Notes under the pieces: generated by a model
Seen by the model: only the letters and a program-made list of their open reading frames with translations
Told to the model about the DNA's origin: nothing
Databases searched by the model: none
From: Tanypteryx hageni
Taxonomy: Eukaryota; Arthropoda; Insecta; Odonata; Petaluridae
Direction of reading: 5' to 3'
DNA: 64,000 nucleotides
NCBI GenBank assembly: GCA_028673005.1
Contig: CM054115.1
Coordinates: 57,995,407 to 58,059,406 of the forward strand
Translations under genes and position numbers: made by a program
Part shown: positions 10,415 through 22,289 of the stretch, piece by piece
How positions within the stretch are numbered: position 1 is the first letter of the stretch
Layout of the letters: the number at the start of each line of letters is the position of its first letter

Positions 10415-12471
10415 GGCGCGTTTGGTGCGATGGAGCATTTCAAACTATACGATCTAATTTGAACGAACACACGCCATAAAACAGCAAAACACCACGTTAT
10501 ATCTTTTTCTATTAAAAATTTCTTCTCCCCCCCTTAGTTGGTGCATCAATAAACATATTACGTAATTTTAATGACTAAATACTGCAAAACGATAAATCAG
10601 AAATAATGCCAGGACAATATTCAATTTTTATTTACCGAATTATTTTCTAATGTTTTAATCAACCAAACAATCGAAAATTATTTAAAACATACCTCAGTTG
10701 AGCTCAGTAGTTGTGATATTTACATTTTCGTTCTTCTCTTCGTGGTAGATAATCCATTTCCTTCCGCTTACAAAATCTTTCGTGCACGTGTTAAGGAATT
10801 AAATGTATTTTGTAATTATAGCAGATCTTATTTACTTCTGTAGCCAATAAGATTTTTTTTTGCAGCAATTAGGTAGTTATGCATGAATTTTTGTAACAAG
10901 TTCAAAGCGAATTACGACTTTATTGTTTGATTTTCTTGATAACGGCTACTACTACGGTAAAAATGGATAGGAAAAGAAATACAACACCTTTTTGAACTTT
11001 GCGTACTTGAATTTCGCGAATTTTGACAGCGACAAAATTTTTTATTAACATTACTTGTGTTTCGCGCATATTACTTGCATTTCGCGTCATGCGTTTACGA
11101 TGCCAACAAGCGTGTGAACTCCCTCTACTTTTTTGTTTCTAAGTTAATTTTAAACTTGAGCACTCTAGAAATGGACATTATTATTATTATATTATATTTA
11201 TAATGCTCGTTATTTACAGTTTTCAAAGAAAAACAAATGTGATAACCATCGACTTCATTCTTTTGGAGCTCAATTTAAAACTAACTACCAACGGTGCTAT
11301 TTTCGATAACAGTCGAAGTTGCTGGCTTCTAGCGGTCAAATTAGAAATTATTGGCTAATGGTGTTTAGTTTTTCACAACTTTTACAAGTATGACATTGAA
11401 AATATTCGTTCTTCGCGTATGAGGTTGCTGGTTTTGGACCGAAATATTTAATGATTTAATGCTATTATCTTTGTATTTTGAATGTAATTTAAGGAACTGT
11501 TGTTTTGTTAGGTTTTAATTGTTTATTACGAATTTTTAATGTAAATCTAAGAATTGCTATCATCTTGTAAGATTTTCTGCCACGTATTTTGAACGCGATT
11601 ACCTACTAAAAGAAATGTTATAACTTTATTACGCTAGGTTTTTATTTTTTGTTATGCTTTTCTAACGTAATTAGTAAAAGAAATGTAGCCACTTTTTAAT
11701 GCTAGTGTTTTTTTGCGGCTTGGAAATGTTTGTTGCAGAATCCAGGAAAACATTTGTGCATTATGTACTCAACATTCCATTTCAGTAGTTCAATTTAAAT
11801 AAAACCATTTCCTTAGAATGGACAAAAGAAGATCGAAAATCGCATGTGAAATATTGTGGAGGTCAACTGTACAAGTGCGGAAAGAAGTGTAATCGCTTTG
11901 TTATGCTGGGTTTTCATTTGCTATTACACGTTTTGAAGGTAATTAAAAGTATTTTTTAGTTTATAATGCTAGATTTTTCATTTACAGTTACGTTTTCTTT
12001 TATTTTCTGTTAAACTGCATTATTTATGATAAAAAAGTGAATATTTTAGGTTGGCTGAGAACCACTCGTAATAACATGGCGTCTTATGGGAAAATAGGAC
12101 TTGCACTACGCGAATTTGTATTTCGCGTCAGTTTTCCGGAATCAATTATTCGCGAAGTTCATAAAGGTGGTGTACTTTACTTTACTACAAGGTTTATTTG
12201 TAAACTTTTTTAATATGACTAATACTTTACTAGATTTAAAGGAAAGTTCGTTTTTTATCACCAGTAATGTGGTAGCCCTGGTTGGCTTACGTGATTCATT
12301 TTTGTGATTTTCCTATTGTCTTAGACTGTAAGTCCTTAATATCAAATTTCATGAAAATCCGTTCGGTAGAAGCCGAGAATGGACATACGGACGGACGGAC
12401 AGACAGACGGACGGACCGACGGAAGGACAAACCGAAGCTAATAGGCGTTTATGCTGGAAGCTAAACGCGCC
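10415..12471. mobile_element. Possible TA-flanked DNA element, no transposase visible
   Basis: The left end reads TA-GGCGCGTTT (10413-10423) and the right end AAACGCGCC-TA (12463-12473), a 9-bp terminal inverted repeat inside TA dinucleotides. The interior has no recognisable transposase. Near the right end a GACGGACAGACAGAC tract (about 12390-12425) is followed by a local hairpin that also contains the AAACGCGCC motif. The inverted repeat may therefore be a property of that 3' terminus rather than proof of a 2-kb unit. A related terminus lies at 41030-41100. Confidence 0.35.
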
Positions 12472-12480
12472 TAACAAGGA

Positions 12481-12560
12481 AGAGAAAAAAATTTATCAAC
12501 GGCATGAATCGAACCCACGACAACGGGAAACAATATGAAAACCTTTCTATCAAGCTCAAA
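12481..12560 (-). repeat. tRNA-like SINE-type segment
   Basis: On the minus strand an A-box-like AGCTTGATAGAAAGGT (12541-12556) precedes a B-box-like GGGTTCGATTCA (12505-12516) by about 25-30 bases. A T-rich ATTTTTTTCTC tail follows. The ends do not pair as an acceptor stem, so this is not a functional tRNA gene. Confidence 0.5.
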
Positions 12561-14128
12561 CAATATTTTGAATAACGCATTAGTCAACAAATGCTAGTAT
12601 TTGCACTTAAGATCAGAAATTAAAAATGTAAGTACAGGCGTTTTGTGGCAATCGAAGATGCTTAGGACAAGTACATGACTTTTCCATTTGTGATAGTTAA
12701 GTGCTTGTTCTGCAATTTATTTTCAGCCTTAAGACGAGCTCAATAGTTCTCGAGTGGATATTAATCAATAAATATAAATTTTGCAAAAAACAACAGATAT
12801 TTATATGAATGGAAAATTATAGAAAAATTAATCACGAAATGAATGAATGCATTGAACTAGCGTAATTGCCCGTCAGATATGATGGTATGCGTGAATTAAG
12901 TATTGAGTTAAAATAAAATGTAAATGAAATATCAATGCAACCTACTTTTATATAAACTAAATAATAAACGATAAATTCACATAATTGAATATTCCAGAGA
13001 GTACAAATAGTTTTGAGCAAATGACAGTTGTGTGGCAAAGAAATATTAATGAAGATTTATTCGTTAAACATCACGCAACAAAACGTTTATATGCTCAAAA
13101 TGCTTTTTATTTTGTGACATTCAACTATGTGAATAGATTTATTTTTTACTTTTTATTGCATACAAAAAGTGATTGCATTAAAATAAATTTATATAAATTT
13201 TATTGTTTTGTTTTAGACAAAATATATATATATATCGCGTAAAATGCGTCAATGTCGTACTAATTGTTATCTAGTTATTCCACTAAAGGTCTTACTAAAT
13301 GCTTCCCAGACGGGAGAGTTCCAGACAAACAAACAAAATATCCGATCTAGGCTACTATAATCCCGATAAATGATAAATTAATGAAAATTTTGCATAGGTC
13401 TTATTGTAAGAATAAGGAACGATCGGTGTAAAATTGAACGTTATTGCAGATCCTTTTCAAATAATTAATATTAACTGCAGGGAAAGAAAGGGCAAATGTT
13501 AACAGTTACAGTTTTTTGACCAATAATACTGCAAAATGAAATGCAATTTACATGAGTTTCAACTGTTGCTCTGGGGTCGAGATTACTTCATATATCCATT
13601 CTGTCGATTCGTTCCAGTTACATAGCAACTTGATAAGGGAGTTCGTAACAGCTGCTGCCGAGGGCCCAACAGGGTTGTGTACGAGATCGTTTTCCCTTTC
13701 CGAATTCGTGAAACGCCTCTTGGAGTTTTCCGATGTTATCAACTCCCGAAATGAAAGGACCGTAAAAGGAGCTATTTCACACTTAAACCGGTAGAGGCGA
13801 TTTCCCTCGGGCCACTTATGATGTGATGGTGATTTTCGTTATAATTATACGTTTCAAAAAAATGCATGAGTAAACATAAACACACATTTACTCGAGAAAC
13901 AACTCGTACTTATTCGGAGGATGAACACGAATGAGGTGAATATCCGTATTTTTATGAAACAAGTAAACTTAAAATTTTATTCGTCAATACTCTTGGGAGT
14001 ATTCTAATCAAACGAATTTTTTCTGCTCAATACTGAGATAGCTTTGGCATTAATATCATTTTTGAGTCTTTAATTAGGTACTTTATTAGTTGTAATGAGA
14101 GAAGATAAGAGATGAAAAGTACGGATGA
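12561..14128. other. Intergenic, no gene recognised
   Basis: AT-rich. A short open block at 13552-13794 has higher G+C than its flanks but no recognisable domain; it could be an old coding or repeat remnant. A small (TA)n lies near 13221. Confidence 0.35.
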
Positions 14129-14212
14129 TTAACCCGTAAACACCGCCAGACGTACTATTACGTCCTGCGAAAACTGTCCAATCGACCGTCAGACGTACTA
14201 TTACGTCCTGCG
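14129..14212 (+). mobile_element. piggyBac-like terminus with duplicated 23-bp subterminal motif
   Basis: TTAA at 14129-14132 is followed by CCCGTAAACACCGCCAGACG, the TTAA-CCC pattern of piggyBac ends. The 23-base motif beginning CAGACGTACTATTACGTC occurs exactly at 14147-14169 and again at 14190-14212. The core is nearly self-complementary. No matching right end was found by eye, so this is called as a single end only. Confidence 0.5.
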
Positions 14213-16916
14213 TCAGCCATAATTTATTTTATCTTTTGACACTATAGACTTCTTTAAATCTAAATAACCTTTATATATTTTGAAAGAGGAAGCTTTATAC
14301 TTCCTATCTATGCTTGTCCTGTATTTTTTTCCTGTTTTTTAAAATATGTAGTCAACGTTGAATTTTGCGATGGAATTTTCAATTTTGCTACGATATGACG
14401 GTGTTTTTTCGTATAAAAATCGCTTTTTAATGCGGCAAGGAACCTTTCCTTGGCGTTTGAAATGCAATGTAGCAATTTTGTATCTTTTCAAAGGAGAACA
14501 CGATTTTTCTCCTTTTTTTCCTGGTGGAGCCATTTTGCTTATGTCATGCGACAATGGTCTTCGTCGGCATGTAAAAAAAGATAGGAAAACGTCTTATTAG
14601 AAATGTTTACGATGCAATTCATGAAGAATGGAATTGGGTTGAGTAAAATCATTTCGGTAAACATTCGCTTTTTATGACCGCGCGATTCCTCGTTCCTCGC
14701 TGCATAGGAGAGCGTCAACGCCAACCATTATCTGTTATTTCGTCCTCTTCGAGGTGGTTCGGATTACTAAGGTTTTTTGCATCCCCAAAGCAAGTTAGTT
14801 GATAAGGAGCCTTTGTTCTTTTCGGAGAGGAATTGCGAGAAATTGTGTATATCTATTTGTATGTATTTGTTTACATATATTATACGTTTAGTTTTGTGAT
14901 AGAATTTTAGTTTTTACCACTGACCTACGGGCTTTAAGTTTCTAAAGTTGACAGATAATACCTGAGGAAAGGGAACCCACAAAATTGGGTTCCTTTTCTT
15001 TGTCATCTGAAAGAAGATGTAGGGTTTGTTTTCTTCTTTAGATAAGAGCTTTCTCTGTTGTGCTGTCTAGTGGGACCAAAGCAACGATGAAGCGAGTGAG
15101 CAAGAAGAGGACACGTCATCAAAAATCACTAACAGCGAAGCTCTTCTATATATTTACACATTATCTTACTAGAAGTGTTTACTAAACTATAAGGCATTTC
15201 TTGCTGAATCCAATTACGCATGCGTAAATTTTCTAAAAATATTTGGAAAGGACTCATAAGCTAGTTTAACTTTTGAATGTTTTCCGTGTTTTGCATCTAA
15301 ATTAATTTCTGATGTATACATCGTCATATCTCCCTTTCCAATGAACGAAATGTAATCATTTCTTCTATGTGACTTTTGTAATGACCAAGAATAATGACTA
15401 TATAACTAAAACGTTTATATTATAATAAATCGTCTTCTAATAAATCAGTAATACTACATTTACTTAAAAATTTTCCAGTTAAGACATGAAAAAGTCGAGA
15501 TACGTAAAACTTTTCATCTAACTGGTTTAGATGGGTAGATTCGTAGAATGAAATAGTTACTAATTTAAGTTATTTTTTCATCGATTTCCCGGTGCTGAAT
15601 GTTATATATAAAGCGCGAACGCGCGCCGAAAATTCGCGATTGGTGTACATTCTCTTCTACTGCAACAATGTTTGTTTGTGAAATATAGTACGAAAAATGG
15701 AGATTTACAAACTTCATGTTTTTCGTAAATCCACAAAAAATCAGAAAAATCCAGAGAAAACTTATAAAGTTATGATTTTTAAAATTTTCTCGAATGTTTT
15801 TGCAACGCAATCGTGAGCATTTAAAAACCTCATCCGGCCGTACGGGTGGGATTTAATAAATCTCCTCCGGGCTTGAGGGGTTCAAGTTGTTTTCGATTTA
15901 AGATTTGACCGATTTTCTTAATTATGATCTATCAGTAGAAATAATTTGTTCTTTATTATTTAAATCCACTGGATCATAACCATAGAAAGATACCAAACAG
16001 ATCACTAATTGCTTTATTTTTATTGATACAATCGCTGGATCAAATTCGATATTATTGCGAATAGAAAATATGGAATGTGGAGGATGAATTGCATTTAATG
16101 CTACATATAACACGCTTTTCTCAAACAATAGCTAAGAGATATACGAACAGATGGGTGAGTGAAGATCAAAATGCTGCCTCGCTTTACTTTTGAAGAAATA
16201 GCACTCCGTGAGATGTTGGTTTGCTCTAGCTTCATTATATGGGCAGGTATCGTCTACGTAGACAGACATGCACATACGTTTTGTTATCAACTACGTTATG
16301 TTCGTATTGAGTAGATTTTCAGGGCTTCATTTGAATGCATGGGAACGCTAGTGGGAAATGATTTTCATCGAAAATTCGAGTCGATTTGTTGAACGCTGGT
16401 TATTTCCGCCCGTAAAAAACAAAAGCTACTTCTGAGGGAATCACGAATGTTTCTGTAAAACCCCTTAATTTTTATCATTAACTAGCCTCAACCATAAAAA
16501 GTAGTGGTTTTTATATGACGTCATTTGCGGTCGTTATTATACTTTCTACCCCACTTGCTACGAAACTTTTTAAAAAGTCGTGACGGCAAGAAAATAAAAA
16601 ATGGGCGAAAATACATGTTATAAATGAAAATTATAGGTATGCGAGGGCGTATTTCAAGCATTGGAGTTTCAATTGCCGTCACAGCGACGGCGAGCACGAA
16701 TAAAAATTTCCTGTCTTTCTTCGCGAAATTTCGCGGTAATTTTATTGTTGACCGTTAGGTCATTCGCGATGCAGACGGTCCCTTAAAACAGCGAGACCAA
16801 TAGAGATGGTTACAAACAGGATGCTAAAAGCTTGCGAATAGAACAACCTTGCGTTGAACTTGGTAGCATCGTGCAGGAACACCACGAAAACAACTTCAGA
16901 GTTTTATTGCCTAGCG
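14213..16916. other. Intergenic, no gene recognised
   Basis: No coding exon was supported. Open frames of 60-80 codons on both strands have no domain features. Confidence 0.35.
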
Positions 16917-17182
16917 CCGGGGTTCCCAACCTTTTCATTGTGACGAGCACCAACTCATTTTCAAGGATAACAAGCGAGCACCATTATATTTTCGCAAAAA
17001 TATAAATAATCGTAAGTGAAATCAAGTCAACTTCAAAGTTATTACTGGCGCCCTTTAATGTCTTTATAATAAAAACACCCGAAGAAACTAAATTGCTGGT
17101 GGTAGAAAAATCGATTTTAAACTACGTAGAAACGCAGTCATACTGCCCAAGAGCACAGCGAGCACCAGGTTGGGGACCCCTG
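16917..17182. mobile_element. 266-bp hAT-type MITE with perfect 8-bp TSD
   Basis: The left end CCGGGGTTCCCAACC and the right end GGTTGGGGACCCCTG are inverted repeats with two mismatches, matching the CAGGGGTTCCCAACC-type termini of hAT elements. The octamer GCCTAGCG flanks the element exactly on both sides (16909-16916 and 17183-17190). The interior has no coding capacity and repeats the subterminal motif CGAGCACCA. Confidence 0.9.
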
Positions 17183-17844
17183 GCCTAGCGTGTATTGGGT
17201 CTGACTTACGGTTTGATTACCAATCTCTCGGAAATTGGCGAGTTCGAACTTGATGTATGTACAGCTGAAGGGGCGCGATCAGGACCGCCACAAGGCATTT
17301 TTTCTTTACCTGGCTGTTGAAGTGAACGGAGGTGCCTTTCACTTGCTCCTGCGAGCTCCTACGAATCTTCAAGCATTAGAGTAGCTGTAGTGTTAAGTAG
17401 AACTAACATTTACTTTATTCTATTTGTTATCCTTCCGTAAATTTTATTTAACATTCGTTTAAGTTTTTAATTTTTTTTTGTTGTAACATCTACGTATAGT
17501 TTTTTTCTCTACCGTAATAGTTAACTCTTAAGTTTCGTAGTTTTTTTGTTAGAAAATAATATTTATATCCTAGTAGTTATTGTGTATTAGCATATTCTTG
17601 TTACATTTGTAAGGTTGTTTTATTTTTACGCTCCATAGTATTTATATATTTTAGTTGTTGTGTAATTCCATCTTCTGTGCGTGAACTAACCTAGCTTGTG
17701 TTGTTTACGTCTTTCGCTTTATGCCTGCGTTTGACCTTTTCTCGTACGCTTCACGAAGAGCTTCCCGGCGTTAAAATTTAGACCAGACCCATTAAGGTAC
17801 GTTCACACTATATACATGTATATGACAAATTCTAATACAAGTGT

Positions 17845-18250
17845 ATTAAAACCTTGGGCAGGAATTGCAAGCTCTAGGGATGAAACCGGTGGAAACACGT
17901 TTGAAGATATATTAAAACTTAGCTTGACCATACGTTGTCCCATGCAAAGGCTGATTTTGTGGGACTAATTTGTCACGTGAATATTTTATAGACAAACCTA
18001 CGAAACAAAATGAGTTTCCGGACTTTGAAATCGAATACGGCGATAAAAAGTGTGATAGTATGACATGGAAAGTGTTATTATAATCTAATAGCTTAATTGA
18101 TCCATGCAAATATTCAGTTGAAGAGAAAACAAAGTGTACATATAGGTATTTAAGGAAGGAAGAAAAAAGATTGTATTTTGGTTGAAATTAAAGAAATGTT
18201 ATAAAAGTTTTCTTATAATACCTTCTGTGATATCTTTCACTTTCTTTGTT
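17845..18250 (+). repeat. Interspersed repeat A, copy 1
   Basis: About 400 bases that align along their length to 18690-19110, with shared blocks such as GGAAAGGCTGATTTTGTG-type, TCACGTGAATATTTTA and CCGGACTTTGAAAT. By eye the two copies are roughly 80 percent alike. Neither encodes a recognisable protein. Confidence 0.75.
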
Positions 18251-18549
18251 CTTGAAGTCGTAAATCCCTTTGGTCATTAGACTCTTTTGCTCTTGCACTC
18301 GCCTGCCTTAGTCATGCATATCTTAATAGCGCTCAACAATAAATGAATCCCGTAATAAACGAAAATAATTATTCAAACCTTTTACAAATCACTTCTGTGT
18401 AAGAATTAGTGCATTCAGGTAATTTAGGTGGTTGGATTGTTTATTCAAAATTTGGTATCTGCAGCTATTCAGGAAGTATGACTTTCTTTTTGCACAAACC
18501 AACAAACTCTTCAAAATATATAATAGATATATTTAATTCACATTTACCG

Positions 18550-19110
18550 ACAGATTTGGCGACTTTTAATTTATTATCAAGTAATAATAATAATAACCAA
18601 TCGATGGAATCACTTTTAAAATATTGTTATTTCACTCGCATTAAGTTCTAGTGGAATAAACTGCACGATATCATGTGGTCATGTCTCTCAAAAAACTAAA
18701 TTCTTGGACAGGAATTGGTTCTATGAATGCAACCGGTGGAAACATGTTTGAAGATATAACCAAATTTAGCTTAAACATACGTTATCCCATGGAAAGGCTG
18801 ATTTTGTGAGTCTAATTTCTCACGTGAATATTTTAAAGTGAAACATACGAAACAAAATGATTTCCCGGACTTTGAAATTCATTTAGGCAATAAAAAGTAT
18901 GTTAGCACGACATTGAAAGTGTTGTTATAATGTCATAAGTTCAATTGGCTTAATTGATGCATACAAATGTTCAACCGAAAGGAAAGCAAAATGTACATAT
19001 AGATGTTCAAGGGAGGAAGAGTTAACGATTATAAATTTTGTTCTAAATTAAAGAATTGTTAAAGAAGTTTTCTTATTGTAACTCCTGAGATACCTTTAAT
19101 TTTATTCATT
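18550..19110 (+). repeat. Interspersed repeat A, copy 2 (longer)
   Basis: This is a direct copy of repeat A, extending about 140 bases further 5' than copy 1. The extra part contains CAATCGATGGAATCACTTTT, which recurs inverted at 35215-35455. The family class is unknown. The 80-codon open frame over the start of this copy has no homologous reading in copy 3. Confidence 0.7.
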
Positions 19111-20429
19111 TTCAACGTTAATGAAAAACAAATTTTGCTGTCTATTGAGAATATGCAGAATAAATAAAAAGTTTTTAGAGAACGACAGCACTTAAAATTT
19201 CACATTAAAACACTTCCGCTTACCTTTTGAAATAATTAGCCAGATTTATAGTTTTTTTGTGATTGTCCTTTGAATAACCCGTTTCTTTCTTCCATACTGT
19301 AATGTATATTAGGTATATATTATGTCTTTTAGTTAATATTAGGTATCGTTTATAACGGTTGTCACTTAGATTTTTAATCCAAAAATACGCTCATTCTCGT
19401 GTTATTTAAATGGGAAAATTAAAAGAGAAAAACATTTTTAAAAATAAAAAATGTAGTTCAAATCGCTTTAAAAACCCTCCCATTTTGCTTGACGTTTTAT
19501 TGCGGTTAAAATGACACCTTTTTCTTGCATCTACGTTCTGTAGTTGTTGCGTTATAAATACACAAACAAACAAAAATTCTCCAAAATATTTATGGTAGCG
19601 ATAGTACGAATTATTTCCATTCCCTGAACAGGAATACTCAGGGATTTGAACCTTAATAGACTTTTGATGGAATCATTAATCAGTGAGTATACAAGCATGC
19701 ACGACTTACGGTTGTTATATTGGATGCTTGATAGTAATTTAATAATGCACAAAATTAGACTTGTAAAAATTTTCTCAACTTCAAGTACAGTATATTACGA
19801 TACTGGTGAAGTGTGTGAGGATCGAATTCACTGGGGAGGGGGGCCTTCCGAGTAAACAGAAACACTTGTTCGCTAAAATTCCATATCCTGTATCCATATC
19901 GAGTGTGACTCTTGACAAGAATATAGACATTTGATTCGTCCCAAACATCAGCCCCAGCTGGCAAACTGAGTATCTCTCAGGATTCCTCATTTATTTTCCC
20001 ATGGGAACTATTTAGGATCACTATTCCAAAAAGGAGCATCAGGCAATCAACTTCGTTTGCTGGTGTCATGACGATTATTCTCTCGAAGTTGTAGTGAGAT
20101 TACGGTTTACGTCTCTATTTATTGTTCTCCGAGTGAAATACACTTCGTCCTTCGACGCCAAGCCGTTCATCGTAAGTAGATAACTCTTTTCTGAATTATG
20201 CATAAAGTGTTATTTTCCCATGCCATTAGCTAGTGCAAGGAAGCAAGGGTGACCAAGCTTCCCGGATAGCGGGTTTCATTGATAGGTAGGAGTACCTCGA
20301 CGGTCCGCAAAAAACTCTCGAATGCTTTGGCTGGTGTCATCAAATTCCAATTCGGAAGTTATTGTGAAGGTTAACAACAACAAATGACTGTCCTGCGTTC
20401 GACTCCAAGGAAGACATTTCCATTTCCCA
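19111..20429. other. Intergenic, no gene recognised
   Basis: A weak direct repeat around GCTGGTGTCAT occurs near 20060 and 20331. No coding or bounded element was recognised. Confidence 0.35.
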
Positions 20430-20620
20430 TAAAATAACACGTAAACATCGACTTTTCGACGTGCAGGCTTTTATTTCTTTTTGAAATCTAAATTAGAAAG
20501 AATTAACATACTATCTTCGGATCTGAACCATTTTAAAGAAAAAATTATAAAATTTCTTATTCTGTTCATCCTCTTCCTCCTAAAGTTTGAAATCCCTCAT
20601 GTTAAACATTTAATTAACAT
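20430..20620 (+). repeat. Helitron-related interspersed segment
   Basis: This segment matches 34918-35100 in the same orientation, with shared blocks such as ATAACANGTAAANATCGA, TTTTCGAC and GCAGGCTNTTA-type. At 34.9 kb the match lies inside a Helitron-like element, so this is probably a fragment of a related copy. Confidence 0.5.
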
Positions 20621-21984
20621 ATTTAGGGGAAATTTTGCCATTTTAACGGGGTTACCTTGCCAACCGATTACATTGTTAAACCTCGAAATCCTATTGTTAT
20701 TTCAGTTCTTATTGGTGAAAGCGTGCTTTGAATGCTTTTAATAAGAAAGAGAGAGGGGGAAATGATTTTCATAGCAACAACATTCGTTGCGTTATTTACG
20801 AGAAGGAATACATTTTAATGCAGAACATTAATCATTCGCATATTAAAATTTCTTAGAATCATCATAGGAGTTCGAGACTTGAAACAACGAACGCCTAAAA
20901 GAAAGAAAGTATGTTTTCCTGCCATCGATTTTTGAATACGCGTCGAGTCGATCAACAAATCAGTTTTTAACACGAAAATTTGACGTATTATTAATGATTT
21001 GCGTTGTTGCCGGTTTCTCGTAATTGCGCAGCATTGAGTTGGATAATAGCTTCACGTCGCATGTATTCACGAAATTTCATAAAAACACTTTTCCGTTGAA
21101 TTTCAACGGGCATCTCCATAGTATAACGATAAATATTCATTTTCGGCCTGAGAGATATCTATGGCGTAATGGCTTTTAACATCCACTTTCATCTGTCACC
21201 TGCTTCTCTCCTCCAAATTGGCCCTTAAACTTTCACAATTTCTAATTCTCACGTGTCTTTCGCTCTCCTCTTTGTTCTCTTATCGCTTATTGTATTAAGT
21301 CCTTTAAATTCCTCCCGGCTTAACAATTAATTAAATGATAAATCAATGTATTGAATTTTAATTTGTCGTAATTCTAATCAGAAGTTTCATAGAATTTAAT
21401 TTAAAACCTAATTTCAGAATGCGGGTAAGGCAAAGAGAAATCGTCGAGGATCCAGCGTAACCGAGGTTTATTGGGAATGGTAGAAGGAAAAACACGGTGG
21501 AAGATTTTCGAATCGGTATGGCAGTTAAAAGCGTGACACTGGGATGTTTATCACAAATGTAAGTATGTATATGTTTATCTATTGATTGATTCAAACACAG
21601 TAAATCCTTGCCTTTCCTGTTCCAGACCATAGATCCATGTTTCCTAAACTGTGTGCCCCAGCACACTGGGATGCCGCATTTGAGTGGATTATATGACGCT
21701 CGAGAGAGCCTTTTATTCTGTTTTACAGTGTTAAAACTTCTCTTTCGTTAACCTTGTGGGTGAAGTGGATTCTTATAGTTATCCGCTTGCTCTGTTCATC
21801 AAAGCTGTGATTGAAAACTGCATGGTGACCTACAATTGCCGGCTTTCTGTCTCCAACTTGCTGCTCTACGATCTTGGCTTTTTCTACTCTCCGACATCAA
21901 GTCACCGGAAGCTCCCGCGAACAATTCGCATTCCCTCTAGTGTCTTTTTAATTATGTGGTCCAGCTAACCTTTATATTTTTTAC
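20621..21984. other. Intergenic; contains one hAT-like terminus near 21643
   Basis: At 21643-21677 the sequence CTAAACTGTGTGCCCCAGCA followed by CACTGGGATGCCGC resembles the subterminal region of some hAT elements. No partner end or duplication was found. No coding exon is supported in this stretch. Confidence 0.3.
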
Positions 21985-22170
21985 CAAAATATGAGGTCAA
22001 TCTCTGGGAAAAATTAAAGATTTCAATCTTGCAGCCCTTCAGCAAGTGTTGCAGATGTCATTTGTGTCTCTGAAACATGGTTACAACCGCAAGTATTAGA
22101 CAGTGACATTCTCTGTAATAGTTATGTTTTTCGTCGAGACAGACACTTTCTTTGAGGCTTAAGGGGTCTC
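21985..22170 (+). pseudogene. Jockey-like LINE endonuclease, N-terminal fragment
   Basis: Reading frames here give an N-M-R-S-I-S-G-K start motif and, after a frameshift, DVICVSETWLQPQ followed by a Y-V-F-R-R-D-R motif. This is the order expected at the start of an apurinic-like LINE endonuclease, where the Glu of SETW is catalytic. The rest of the domain is missing. It may be the 5' part of the Jockey-like LINE that resumes at 24495. Confidence 0.6.
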
Positions 22171-22289
22171 TCTATTTTCAACTTACACTGCATATACGGC
22201 CAGATGATCACTTATTCTGTCTTCAATGGTGACTTTGTTTATTCTTTCTTGGACGTTAATTGCTAATAAATCTAATATGTTTTCCGATC

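Noticed and set aside
15820..15860. CCGGCCGTACGGGTGGG followed by ATTTAA as a right end for the piggyBac-like terminus at 14129
   Set aside because: It does not match the left end as an inverted repeat beyond a few bases and lacks GGGTTAA.
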